From assembly GCA_905233135.1 (NCBI GenBank), contig CAJOCQ010000004.1, forward strand, positions 62,001 to 126,000: a stretch of DNA of 64,000 bases. Direction: 5' to 3'. The DNA comes from an uncultured Selenomonadaceae bacterium (GTDB taxonomy: Bacteria; Bacillota; Negativicutes; Selenomonadales; Selenomonadaceae). Below are positions 1-6,792 of this stretch, piece by piece. A program made the position numbers and the translations under genes. The notes beneath the pieces are model-generated. The model searched no databases. It was not told where the DNA came from and worked only from the letters and a program-made list of their open reading frames with translations. The first letter of the stretch is position 1. Every line of letters begins with the position of its first letter.

Positions 1-1
1 G

Positions 2-1480
2 CGTAACAAAGATTTGCAAAGTAAAATTGTTACGGCTGAAGAAGTTGCAAATTGGATTAAACCGAATATGACTTTAGCTTGCAGCGGCTTTACTGCGTCG
101 GGGTATCCTAAAGCAATTCCGCTTGCACTTGCTGAACGTATGAAGAAAGAACCTTTCACTGTCAACATTTGGACGGGTGCCTCAACAGGTCCCGAACTTG
201 ACGGCGCGTTGGCTGAAGTTAAAGGCATTAAACAACGTTTGCCTTATCAAACGGATTCTAAGCTCCGCCCCGAAATTAATGACGGTACTGTTAATTATTT
301 AGATTTGCATTTATCGGAATCTGCGCAACTTTCGCGCGTCGGTTATCTTGGCAAAATTGACGCCGCTATTGTTGAAGTTTGCGCAATTACCGAAGAAGGC
401 AATTTAATTCCTACAACTTCACTCGGCAACGCGGCAAGTTATGTACAAAGTGCGGATATTGTTATTGTCGAAGTTAATACAACTCAACCTTTGGCGTTGG
501 AAGGGATTCACGATGTTTACGTTCCGCTTGACCCGCCTAACCGCTTGCCTATTCCGCTTGTTAAAGCTGATGACAGAATTGGAACAAATTACATTCCCTG
601 CACGCCCGATAAAATTAAATTTATCGTACCTTGTGATATAAAAGACCATACGCGCGACCTTTCGCCGATTGACGAAAATTCAAAACAAATGGCGAAGTTT
701 ACGCTTGAATTTTTGCATAACGAAATTAAAGCAGGGCGTATGCCGAAAAATCTTTTGCCGTTGCAAAGTGGCGTCGGCAACGTTGCTAATGCTGTACTTG
801 CGGGCTTTGTTGATTCAGATATGACTGATTTAACGGTTTATACTGAAGTTATTCAAGATGCAATGTTAGATTTGATTGACGCGGGGAAATTGAAAATTGC
901 GTCGGGTACGGCGTTTTCACCTTCGCCCGCAGGTATGGAAAGATTTTACAAGGACGTTGACAAGTACAGAAAATATATTTTACTGCGCCCCGAAGAAATT
1001 TCAAATTCGCCTGAAGTTGTACACCGTCTCGGCGTCATTGCAATGAATACCGCGCTTGAAGTCGATATTTACGGCAACATTAACTCAACGCACGTTGCAG
1101 GCTCGAAAATGATGAACGGTATTGGCGGCAGCGGCGATTTTGCGCGCAATGCTTATTTAACAATTTTCTATACGCCTTCAGTTGCAAAGGGCGGCAAAAT
1201 TTCAAGCGTAGTTCCGATGTGTTCGCACATTGACCATACCGAACACGATGTTGACGTTATCATTACCGAACAGGGCATTGCAGATTTACGCGGAATTGAG
1301 CCGCGCCGCCGTGCACTTGAAATTATTAATAAATGTGCGCACCCCGATTATAAACCTATTTTGCTTGATTATTATGAACGCGCTCTTGCTGCTACCAAAA
1401 AAGCGAATACGCCGCATTTGATTGACGAAGCGTTGAGTTTCCATTCTCGCTTCTTGTCAACAGGCGATATGCATAAATAG
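2..1480 (+). CDS. Acetyl-CoA hydrolase/transferase family, probable propionyl-CoA:succinate CoA-transferase (5' partial)
   Basis: The product belongs to the acetyl-CoA hydrolase/transferase family. These enzymes move CoA between acyl-CoA and a carboxylate through a glutamyl-CoA intermediate. The reading frame is open to the left window edge (codons for R-N-K-D precede the first TTG at 14), so the true start probably lies outside and the gene is 5'-partial. The visible length (about 490 residues) matches family members of about 490-510. Conserved stretches include GFTASGYPK near the N-terminus, a Gly-rich GIGGSGDFARNAY segment and the late VDVIITEQGIADLRG block. It heads an operon with methylmalonyl-CoA epimerase and decarboxylase, so transfer of CoA from propionyl-CoA to succinate is the likely role. 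Acetyl-CoA as the donor cannot be excluded. Confidence 0.88.
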   Translation, partial: RNKDLQSKIVTAEEVANWIKPNMTLACSGFTASGYPKAIPLALAERMKKEPFTVNIWTGASTGPELDGALAEVKGIKQRLPYQTDSKLRPEINDGTVNYLDLHLSESAQLSRVGYLGKIDAAIVEVCAITEEGNLIPTTSLGNAASYVQSADIVIVEVNTTQPLALEGIHDVYVPLDPPNRLPIPLVKADDRIGTNYIPCTPDKIKFIVPCDIKDHTRDLSPIDENSKQMAKFTLEFLHNEIKAGRMPKNLLPLQSGVGNVANAVLAGFVDSDMTDLTVYTEVIQDAMLDLIDAGKLKIASGTAFSPSPAGMERFYKDVDKYRKYILLRPEEISNSPEVVHRLGVIAMNTALEVDIYGNINSTHVAGSKMMNGIGGSGDFARNAYLTIFYTPSVAKGGKISSVVPMCSHIDHTEHDVDVIITEQGIADLRGIEPRRRALEIINKCAHPDYKPILLDYYERALAATKKANTPHLIDEALSFHSRFLSTGDMHK

Positions 1481-1546
1481 TTGGATAGTGGGATAGTTGG
1501 ATAGTAAAAACTATAACACTATAACACTATAATACTATAACACTAC
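1481..1546. repeat. 8-bp unit inverted tandem repeat (hairpin)
   Basis: Immediately after the stop codon, units resembling GTTGGATA/GTGGGATA repeat with period 8. After a short A-rich loop they are answered by complementary units (TATAACAC repeated). The whole can fold into a long imperfect hairpin. Similar octamer repeats lie at 12475, 42813 and 43742. It may act as a transcript-processing or termination site; that is inference. Confidence 0.7.
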
Positions 1547-1562
1547 AAAGGAGTTTTTCTGT

Positions 1563-2159
1563 TTGAAGTCTTTTAAAGATGCTGTAATTAACCGCCGCAC
1601 GATTTATTCTTTGGGCAAAGATATTCCCGTTTTGGAATCAGAAATTATTGCAGTTGTTGAACGTATGACTGAAAAAGTGCCGTCCGCCTTCAATATGCAA
1701 TCTGCGCGAGTTATCGTTGCAATGGGCGAACACCATGAAGACATTTGGGAAATTACAAAATCCGCGCTGAAAAAAGTTGTTCCCGAAGACGAATTTGCTA
1801 AAACTGAAACTAAGATTAACAGATTTTTGGCAGGTTACGGCACAATTTTATTTTTTGAAGAAACTGAAACCGTTAACAATATGCAAAAAAAATTTCCTGA
1901 CTACGCGGAAAATTTCCCCGTTTGGGCGGCGCAGGCTAACGGAATGTTGCAATTTGCAATTTGGACTGAATTGGAAAATATCGGCTTGGGCGTTAATCTT
2001 CAGCATTATAACCCGCTCATTGACAAGGAAATAAAAAAATCATTCGACGTGCCGAAGAATTGGGATTTGGTTGCACAAATGGTTTTCGGCGAAATGTTGC
2101 AACCCGCCGGCAAAATCGAAAGTATTCCCGTCAAAGAGCGCGTTAAAGTTTTTCGTTGA
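1563..2159 (+). CDS. Nitroreductase-family protein
   Basis: A 198-residue protein of the FMN-dependent nitroreductase fold. The N-terminal block SFKDAVINRRTIYSLGKD and the RRT motif are typical of the short YdgI/YodC-like branch, where the early Arg residues bind the FMN phosphate. The PSAFNMQSARV segment corresponds to the conserved PS-x-N-x-Q-x-x region. The TTG start at 1563 is chosen because AAAGGAG lies about 9 bases upstream. It sits between the CoA-transferase and the methylmalonyl-CoA epimerase, and co-transcription is likely. Its substrate is unknown; family members reduce nitro compounds, quinones or enones with NAD(P)H. A link to propionate metabolism is not obvious from sequence. 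Confidence 0.85.
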   Translation: MKSFKDAVINRRTIYSLGKDIPVLESEIIAVVERMTEKVPSAFNMQSARVIVAMGEHHEDIWEITKSALKKVVPEDEFAKTETKINRFLAGYGTILFFEETETVNNMQKKFPDYAENFPVWAAQANGMLQFAIWTELENIGLGVNLQHYNPLIDKEIKKSFDVPKNWDLVAQMVFGEMLQPAGKIESIPVKERVKVFR

Positions 2160-2226
2160 TCTGACGTGTTGAAAAATTTTTTCGGCGTTTAATAAGTTTT
2201 AAAAATTTTTTTAGGAGGCTTTATAA

Positions 2227-2646
2227 ATGTTTAAAATTTTGGGAGTAGACCATATCGGCATAGCGTCAACCACTTTGGACGACGGCGAATTTTGGAAATT
2301 GCTCGGCTTGCAATACACGGGCGATGAAACCGTTGCAGACCAAAAAGTTACTACCGCTTTTTATCCTACCACCGAAGATAAACAGCACGGCGAAATTGAA
2401 CTTCTTGTTGCAACTGACGAAACCAGCCCTATTGCAAAATTCATTGAGAAAAACGGCGGGCGCGGCGGCATTCAACATATTGCATTGCGCGTCGATAACC
2501 TTGAGGCGGCTCTTGCCGATTTGAAAGAAAAAGGTATTCGCCTTATTGACGAAAAGCCGCGTAAAGGCGCGGGCGGCGCAATGATTGCTTTCATTCACCC
2601 CAAAGCAACTCACGGCGTTTTATTGGAACTTTGCCAGCGCGGTTAA
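2227..2646 (+). CDS. mce: Methylmalonyl-CoA epimerase
   Basis: A 139-residue single-domain vicinal-oxygen-chelate protein that interconverts (R)- and (S)-methylmalonyl-CoA. Visible marks are the N-terminal VDHIGIAS motif (metal-ligand His), the central GGRGGIQHIALRVDN motif with the second metal-ligand His, and the C-terminal HPKATHGVLLELCQR with the conserved terminal Glu. Length and motif order match the family. A strong AGGAGG lies upstream of the ATG at 2227. The gene immediately precedes the decarboxylase alpha subunit, the same order as in propionate-forming Negativicutes, which supports the assignment over other VOC enzymes. Confidence 0.95.
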   Translation: MFKILGVDHIGIASTTLDDGEFWKLLGLQYTGDETVADQKVTTAFYPTTEDKQHGEIELLVATDETSPIAKFIEKNGGRGGIQHIALRVDNLEAALADLKEKGIRLIDEKPRKGAGGAMIAFIHPKATHGVLLELCQRG

Positions 2647-2714
2647 TTAGGTTTTAGGTATTAGGTGCTAGGTGTTAGGGAAAAAAACCTAAAACCTAAT
2701 ACCTAACACCTAAT
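2647..2714. repeat. 7-bp unit inverted tandem repeat (TTAGGTG family hairpin)
   Basis: After the mce stop codon, heptamers of the form TTAGGTT, TTAGGTA, TTAGGTG and CTAGGTG run in tandem. After a run of A they are followed by the complementary series (CCTAAAA, CCTAATA, CCTAACA). The arms can pair over about 25 bp with few mismatches. Other members lie at 4269, 18083, 26589, 32350, 35988 and 38280. Confidence 0.75.
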
Positions 2715-2738
2715 GAGCGACTGAAAGGAGCGAATTAA

Positions 2739-4268
2739 ATGGCGACAGTTCAAGAAAAAATTGACTTAATGTACAAGAAGAAAGAAGTAATTCTGCAAGG
2801 CGGCGGGCAAAAACGCATTGACGCCCAACACGGCAAGGGCAAACTTACCGCCCGCGAAAGAATTGAAATGTTCTTCGACGAAGGCACTTTCATTGAACTT
2901 GATATGTTTGTTAAACATCGTTGCACAAATTTTGGGCAAGAAAAGAAGGATTTACCCGGCGAAGGTGTCGTTACAGGTTACGGCACTGTAAACGGGCGTT
3001 TGGTTTACGCCTTCGCGCAGGATTTCACAGTTGAAGGCGGCAGCTTGGGCGAAAAGCACGCGCATAAAATCTGGAAAGTTATGGACCTTGCAATGAAAAT
3101 GGGCGCGCCTTTAATCGGCATTAACGATTCAGGCGGCGCACGTATTCAAGAGGCGGTTGACGCTTTATCAGGCTACGCGGGAATTTTCTACCGCAATACG
3201 GCGGCTTCAGGCGTTATTCCGCAAATTTCGGTAATTATGGGACCTTGCGCAGGCGGCGCGGTTTATTCTCCCGCAATTACTGATTTTATTTATATGGTTA
3301 AAAATACAAGCCAAATGTTTATCACGGGACCTGCAGTTATTAAATCTGTTACGGCTGAAGAAGTTACCGCTGAAGAACTCGGCGGCGCAATGACTCATAA
3401 CAGCCGCAGCGGCGTTGCACATTTCGCGGCAGAAGACGAACAAGACTGCATTAATCAGATTAGATATTTGCTTAGCTTTTTGCCTAGCAATAATCTTGAA
3501 GACCCGCCTATTGTTGAAACTGATGACGATTTTGACAGGCAGGAAGATTTTTTAAATACAATCGTTCCCGACAATCCCAACGCGCCTTACGATATGAAGG
3601 AAGTTATAAAGGGAATTGTTGACAACGGCGAATTTTACGAAGTGCATAAATATTTTGCAACGAATATTATAACTTGCTTTGCGCGTTTCGGCGGGCGCAG
3701 TGTTGGAATTATTGCGAATCAACCTGCAGTTATGGCGGGCTGTCTTGACGTTGACGCTTCAGATAAATCTGCGCGTTTCATAAGATTTTGCGACGCCTTC
3801 AATATTCCGCTTGTAAATCTTGTTGATGTACCGGGCTTTTTGCCGGGCGTTGACCAAGAATATAACGGGATTATCAGACACGGCGCAAAAATGCTTTATG
3901 CTTATAGTGAAGCGACAGTGCCGAAAGTTACCGTTATAACTCGTAAAGCTTACGGCGGCTCTTATATTGCAATGTGCTGCCGCGAATTGGGCGCAGACCA
4001 AGTTATGGCGTGGCCAAGCGCGGAAATTGCAGTTATGGGACCTGCGGGCGCGGCTAATATTATTTTCCGCAAAGACCCCGATAAAGACCAAAAAACCGCC
4101 GAATATGTTGAAGAATTTGCTACACCTTACAAAGCGGCTGAACGCGGCTATGCTGATATGGTTATTGAACCGAAGGAAACCCGCCCGCTTGTCATTACGG
4201 CGTTGAATGCACTTGCAAGCAAACGCGAGGCGGCTCCTTCCAAAAAACACGGCAATATTCCTCTTTAA
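2739..4268 (+). CDS. mmdA: Methylmalonyl-CoA decarboxylase alpha subunit (carboxyltransferase)
   Basis: A 509-residue carboxyltransferase subunit that moves CO2 from methylmalonyl-CoA to biotin on the carrier subunit. It has the crotonase-fold double domain typical of PccB/MmdA proteins: an early GKLTARERIE block, SGGARIQEAVDALSGY in the first half, and GFLPGVDQEYNGIIRHGAKM plus YGGSYIAMCCRE in the second half. Length agrees with the usual 505-520 residues. A GAAAGGAG Shine-Dalgarno precedes the ATG. The epimerase upstream and the epsilon-like and biotin-carrier genes downstream favour methylmalonyl-CoA decarboxylase over propionyl-CoA carboxylase, and no biotin carboxylase gene is adjacent. 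The reaction could contribute to sodium-motive energy conservation if beta and delta subunits are encoded elsewhere. Confidence 0.95.
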   Translation: MATVQEKIDLMYKKKEVILQGGGQKRIDAQHGKGKLTARERIEMFFDEGTFIELDMFVKHRCTNFGQEKKDLPGEGVVTGYGTVNGRLVYAFAQDFTVEGGSLGEKHAHKIWKVMDLAMKMGAPLIGINDSGGARIQEAVDALSGYAGIFYRNTAASGVIPQISVIMGPCAGGAVYSPAITDFIYMVKNTSQMFITGPAVIKSVTAEEVTAEELGGAMTHNSRSGVAHFAAEDEQDCINQIRYLLSFLPSNNLEDPPIVETDDDFDRQEDFLNTIVPDNPNAPYDMKEVIKGIVDNGEFYEVHKYFATNIITCFARFGGRSVGIIANQPAVMAGCLDVDASDKSARFIRFCDAFNIPLVNLVDVPGFLPGVDQEYNGIIRHGAKMLYAYSEATVPKVTVITRKAYGGSYIAMCCRELGADQVMAWPSAEIAVMGPAGAANIIFRKDPDKDQKTAEYVEEFATPYKAAERGYADMVIEPKETRPLVITALNALASKREAAPSKKHGNIPL

Positions 4269-4340
4269 TAGGTGTTAGGTGCTAGGTATTAGGTGCTAGG
4301 GGAAAATTTCTAACACCTAAAACCTAATACCTGACACCTG
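4269..4340. repeat. 7-bp unit inverted tandem repeat (TTAGGTG family hairpin)
   Basis: Directly after the mmdA stop, heptamers TTAGGTG, CTAGGTA, TTAGGTG and CTAGGGG are followed by complementary CTAACAC, CTAAAAC, CTAATAC and CTGACAC units. It is the same family and same position relative to a stop codon as the copy at 2647. Confidence 0.75.
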
Positions 4341-4366
4341 AAAAGCGACTGAAAGGAGCTTTTCCT

Positions 4367-4504
4367 ATGGCTGAAAAAGTAAAACCTGAAATAATTGCGG
4401 CAATAACGGCGGCAATTCAAGCAGTTTCAAAAGGCGGCAAAGTCGTAGCCGTCACGATTAAACGCAATGAAAATTGGACGATTGCAAATCGCATCGCCAA
4501 ATAA
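4367..4504 (+). CDS. Small methylmalonyl-CoA decarboxylase epsilon-like subunit (45 aa)
   Basis: A 45-codon gene with an ATG at 4367 preceded by GAAAGGAG and a TAA at 4502-4504. The product begins MAEKVKPEIIAAITAAIQ and ends in a basic KRNENWTIANRIAK. This resembles the short C-terminal segment shared by the delta and epsilon subunits of the Veillonella decarboxylase (PEIxAAIxAA, then a basic W-containing tail). Known epsilon subunits (about 55 residues) stabilise the alpha-delta association. It sits between mmdA and the biotin carrier, where delta and epsilon genes occur. No membrane-spanning OadG-type delta subunit is encoded here, so this peptide is either a true epsilon or the sole remnant of delta. 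Confidence 0.75.
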   Translation: MAEKVKPEIIAAITAAIQAVSKGGKVVAVTIKRNENWTIANRIAK

Positions 4505-4518
4505 TCGGAGGTTAGAAA

Positions 4519-4914
4519 ATGGCAACGAAAAAATTTAATGTAACCGTCAACGGTACAACTTACGAAGTCGAAGTTGAAGAAGTAAAAGCGGCAGGCGCGG
4601 CAGCAGCGCCTAAACCCGCAGCGGCTCCCGCCCCTAAACCTGCAGCAGCTCCTGCTCCTGCGGCGGCTCCTGCGCCCGCTAAAGTTTCTGCAGGCGCGGG
4701 CGAACATTCCATTGACTCCCCAATGCCCGGCAAAGTCATTAAACTTGTTGCAAGCGAAGGCGCAAGCGTTAAAGCGGGCGAAGTCCTTTTAATCCTTGAA
4801 GCAATGAAAATGCAAAACGAAATTACAGCCGATGCTGACGGCGTTGTTAAAAAATTCAACGTCGCCGCAGGGCAAAGCGTCAAGGCGCATGAATCCCTTG
4901 TCATTCTCGGCTAA
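4519..4914 (+). CDS. mmdC: Biotin carboxyl carrier subunit of methylmalonyl-CoA decarboxylase (gamma)
   Basis: A 131-residue biotinyl carrier. Residues 1-22 form a short N-terminal strand region, followed by an Ala/Pro linker (about residues 24-55) of the type that lets the biotin arm swing between active sites. The C-terminal biotinyl/lipoyl domain (about 62-131) contains EAMKM with the biotinylated Lys at about position 97. An AATCGGAGG Shine-Dalgarno lies upstream. It follows mmdA and the epsilon-like gene by short gaps and is followed by a rho-independent terminator. A beta (sodium pump) subunit, usually next, is absent. BirA at 17074 could attach the biotin. Confidence 0.95.
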   Translation: MATKKFNVTVNGTTYEVEVEEVKAAGAAAAPKPAAAPAPKPAAAPAPAAAPAPAKVSAGAGEHSIDSPMPGKVIKLVASEGASVKAGEVLLILEAMKMQNEITADADGVVKKFNVAAGQSVKAHESLVILG

Positions 4915-4935
4915 TACAAATTTTAAAATTTCTCA

Positions 4936-4967
4936 AGCCGTCGAAGAAATTCGGCGGTTTTTTTGTT
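4936..4967 (+). terminator. Rho-independent terminator after mmdC
   Basis: An 8-bp stem CCGTCGAA/TTCGGCGG (one G-U pair) with a GAAA loop is followed by a run of seven T. It lies about 20 bases after the mmdC stop codon and probably ends the propionate operon. Confidence 0.85.
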
Positions 4968-5005
4968 ATAAAAAAAGGCGGCAAGCGTGACGCGCAGCCG
5001 CAAAA

Positions 5006-5022
5006 CCGCGCAGGACGCGCGG
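5006..5022. repeat. GC-rich hairpin with AGGAC loop
   Basis: A perfect stem CCGCGC/GCGCGG around the pentaloop AGGAC. The same loop, or its complement GTCCT, sits in comparable hairpins at 8497, 58463 and 58544, and in looser form at 8463 and 49890. It is part of the gene-free stretch 4968-5405. Confidence 0.6.
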
Positions 5023-5073
5023 CAATTTCTATTTTGCAAGACGAAAATTGCAACCAGCTAATGCTTGTAACTT

Positions 5074-5250
5074 CCGCCCGTCTCTTAGACGCAGCGTGCG
5101 GTAAAGTTGAAGCGTAGGAAAAAGTTGAGGCCCCAAAGGGGGCCACCAGTTACTAAGAGCGTCCAGTACCCGAGCGGCACTGACGGGCGGAAATGTTTTC
5201 TTTCTTTGCCAGGCGTTTCTTTCTTTTGCGCCAAAAGAAAGAAATGCCGA
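5074..5250 (-). repeat. Inverted-end intergenic element, copy 1, with CTTTCTTT tail
   Basis: The core at 5074-5190 begins CCGCCCGTC and ends GACGGGCGG. Inside are the near-palindrome GGCCCCAAAGGGGGCC and the phrase GTACCCGAGCGGC. A tail to 5250 folds as CTTTCTTTTGCGCC/AAAAGAAAG. Near-identical copies lie at 26400, 30211, 36028 and 38314. With this element, the 490-bp gap after mmdC holds a terminator, a hairpin and this repeat. No gene is seen in it. Confidence 0.8.
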
Positions 5251-5405
5251 CTTGTCATAAAATAAATTTTTAAAAATGAAACGCCGTTGTTAAATAAAAA
5301 AATTCCCCAAATCCCCCAATCCCTAAATTTTGCAGGAAATATTTTAATCTTTGTGGAAATAACCTACAAGATTTAAAAGGTTAAAAATTCGGTTAGGTGG
5401 TATGA

Positions 5406-5876
5406 ATGGATTTAGTAAAACTTGATTCAAACTCAAATAAAAAATTAATTTGCCCGAAGTGCAAGGGCGAATTGCGCAAAGTCGAAGGCGGCGCAATTAC
5501 CATAGTAAACGGCAAAGTTGATATGGAAGCTACAAAGCCGCGCCACATTTGCGACAACTGCGGCGTTTTTTACCGCGAACTTTTAGGTTCAGGCTACTAC
5601 AATACTTTTGAACTTCCCGAAAACGAACGCCAACAAAAAAAGCGCGTCATTTCAACCGCCGATATTCCGCCCCAACAACTAAAACGCGAAGCCGACGGTA
5701 AATGCCCTTGCCCGCGTTGCGGCGAAAGAATGGATTTCGTTGAAGCAGGTCCCGTTCAAATTGTAAACGGCAAGCCCGATTTTTCTAACACTATGGATCA
5801 TTTCAAATGCCCCTACTGTAAATCTGTTTTCAGAAAAATTGTCGGTACTGATTTTTACCAATGGTCTGAAAATTAA
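5406..5876 (+). CDS. Duplicated zinc-ribbon protein of unknown function
   Basis: A 156-residue soluble protein made of two tandem copies of one zinc-ribbon module. The first has Cys pairs at 16/19 and 49/52, the second at 102/105 and 135/138. Each copy carries an IVNGK-x-D segment between the Cys pairs and an aromatic-rich end (GSGYY, GTDFY), which shows internal duplication. The family is not one I can name. Rubredoxin-like or ribosome-associated zinc-ribbon roles are both possible. It starts at the ATG at 5406 and lies 14 bases upstream of the DivIC-like gene, so the two are probably co-transcribed in the divIC-ftsH cluster. Confidence 0.8.
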   Translation: MDLVKLDSNSNKKLICPKCKGELRKVEGGAITIVNGKVDMEATKPRHICDNCGVFYRELLGSGYYNTFELPENERQQKKRVISTADIPPQQLKREADGKCPCPRCGERMDFVEAGPVQIVNGKPDFSNTMDHFKCPYCKSVFRKIVGTDFYQWSEN

Positions 5877-5890
5877 TTGGAGGTAAACCT

Positions 5891-6166
5891 ATGAAAAAGC
5901 GAAATGGTTTTAACTGGTTTGCTTTATTAATGTTTGTCGTTATTGCATATTTCGGCACGGTTTTATTTTCGCAACAGTTGCATTTGTCGCACGTCGCAGA
6001 AAATCAAAGAATTGCAGACAAAAAATTGGCGACGGCGCAAGCCGAAAACGATAAACTGCGCAAACAGTACGAAGAACTTCAAAACCTCGATAACATTGAA
6101 AAATTGGCGCGCGAAGATTTGGGCTTAGCCAAAGAAGGCGAAATGCCCTATCAGCCCGCGCACTAA
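5891..6166 (+). CDS. divIC: DivIC/FtsB-type septum formation initiator
   Basis: A 91-residue bitopic protein. It has a short basic cytoplasmic N-terminus (KKRNGFN), one membrane span at about residues 9-28, and an extracytoplasmic coiled coil at about 36-66 (AENDKLRKQYEELQ). The conserved family ending IEKLAREDLGLAKEGE follows. FtsB/DivIC proteins bind FtsL and FtsQ/DivIB and activate septal peptidoglycan synthesis. The neighbouring S1 protein, tilS, hpt and ftsH are the classical Firmicutes context of divIC. TTGGAGG lies upstream of the ATG. Confidence 0.88.
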   Translation: MKKRNGFNWFALLMFVVIAYFGTVLFSQQLHLSHVAENQRIADKKLATAQAENDKLRKQYEELQNLDNIEKLAREDLGLAKEGEMPYQPAH

Positions 6167-6198
6167 TACACAAAAAAATTTAGGGAGGACACTTTATT

Positions 6199-6642
6199 TT
6201 GGCTATTGAATTAGGTAGCGTAGTTGAAGGCAAAGTTACGCGCATTATGAATTTCGGAGCTTTTGTTGAGTTGGAAGAAGGCAAAGTCGGTTTAATTCAT
6301 ATTTCCGAAGTCGCCGACGAATACGTTAATTCTGTCAGCGATTTTCTCAACGAGGGCGATACAGTTCAAGCAAAAGTTATCAGCATTGACCAAAACGGCA
6401 AAATTGCCCTGTCAATCAAAAAGTTGAAACAACAGCAAAAACAAGAAGCCGAAAAACAATTTCGCACTCCTAAAGGCAGACCTGCAGGGCGCGGCGGCGA
6501 TTTTAAACCTAACAGGCAAACTTCCGCCTCTTTTGAAGATAAATTATCTAAATTCCTCAAAGACAGCGACGAAAGATTGACTGATTTAAAAAGAAAAACC
6601 GATTCAAAACGCGGCGGGCGCGGCTCCCGTCGTTCTGATTAA
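6199..6642 (+). CDS. S1-domain RNA-binding protein (YabR/GSP13-like)
   Basis: A 147-residue protein. An N-terminal S1 OB-fold (about residues 1-75) carries the typical GSVVEGKVTRIMNFGAFVEL and GLIHISEV motifs. It is followed by a Lys/Gln-rich helix and a C-terminal Arg/Gly-rich basic tail (KRGGRGSRR). Single-S1 proteins of this type bind RNA or ribosomes. The TTG start at 6199 is supported by AGGGAGG about 10 bases upstream. It lies between divIC and tilS as yabR does in Bacillus. Confidence 0.9.
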   Translation: MAIELGSVVEGKVTRIMNFGAFVELEEGKVGLIHISEVADEYVNSVSDFLNEGDTVQAKVISIDQNGKIALSIKKLKQQQKQEAEKQFRTPKGRPAGRGGDFKPNRQTSASFEDKLSKFLKDSDERLTDLKRKTDSKRGGRGSRRSD

Positions 6643-6792
6643 AAAATTTCTTGCACAACTGCAAACATCGATTTTAAGGGCAATTTTAGGCGCGTGACGC
6701 GGTGTTGAAAACTTTTTGCTATAAAGTATCAGGCGGTTAAAAATTTGCCGAATTGCCAAAATTTGAGCGTTTGCTGACGTGTTATAATTATA

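Noticed and set aside
1481-1546. Possible CRISPR array (short regular repeats)
   Set aside because: Units are 8 bp, without spacers, and form a self-complementary hairpin; no cas genes are present.
3759-4250. Long minus-strand frame inside mmdA (163 codons)
   Set aside because: It is an antisense shadow of a strongly conserved gene, Phe/Asn/Arg-rich and without a ribosome site.
6771-6792. TATAAT directly before tilS-hpt as a promoter
   Set aside because: It ends only 4 bases before the ATG and no -35 sits at a proper distance; a leaderless transcript cannot be excluded but is not supported.
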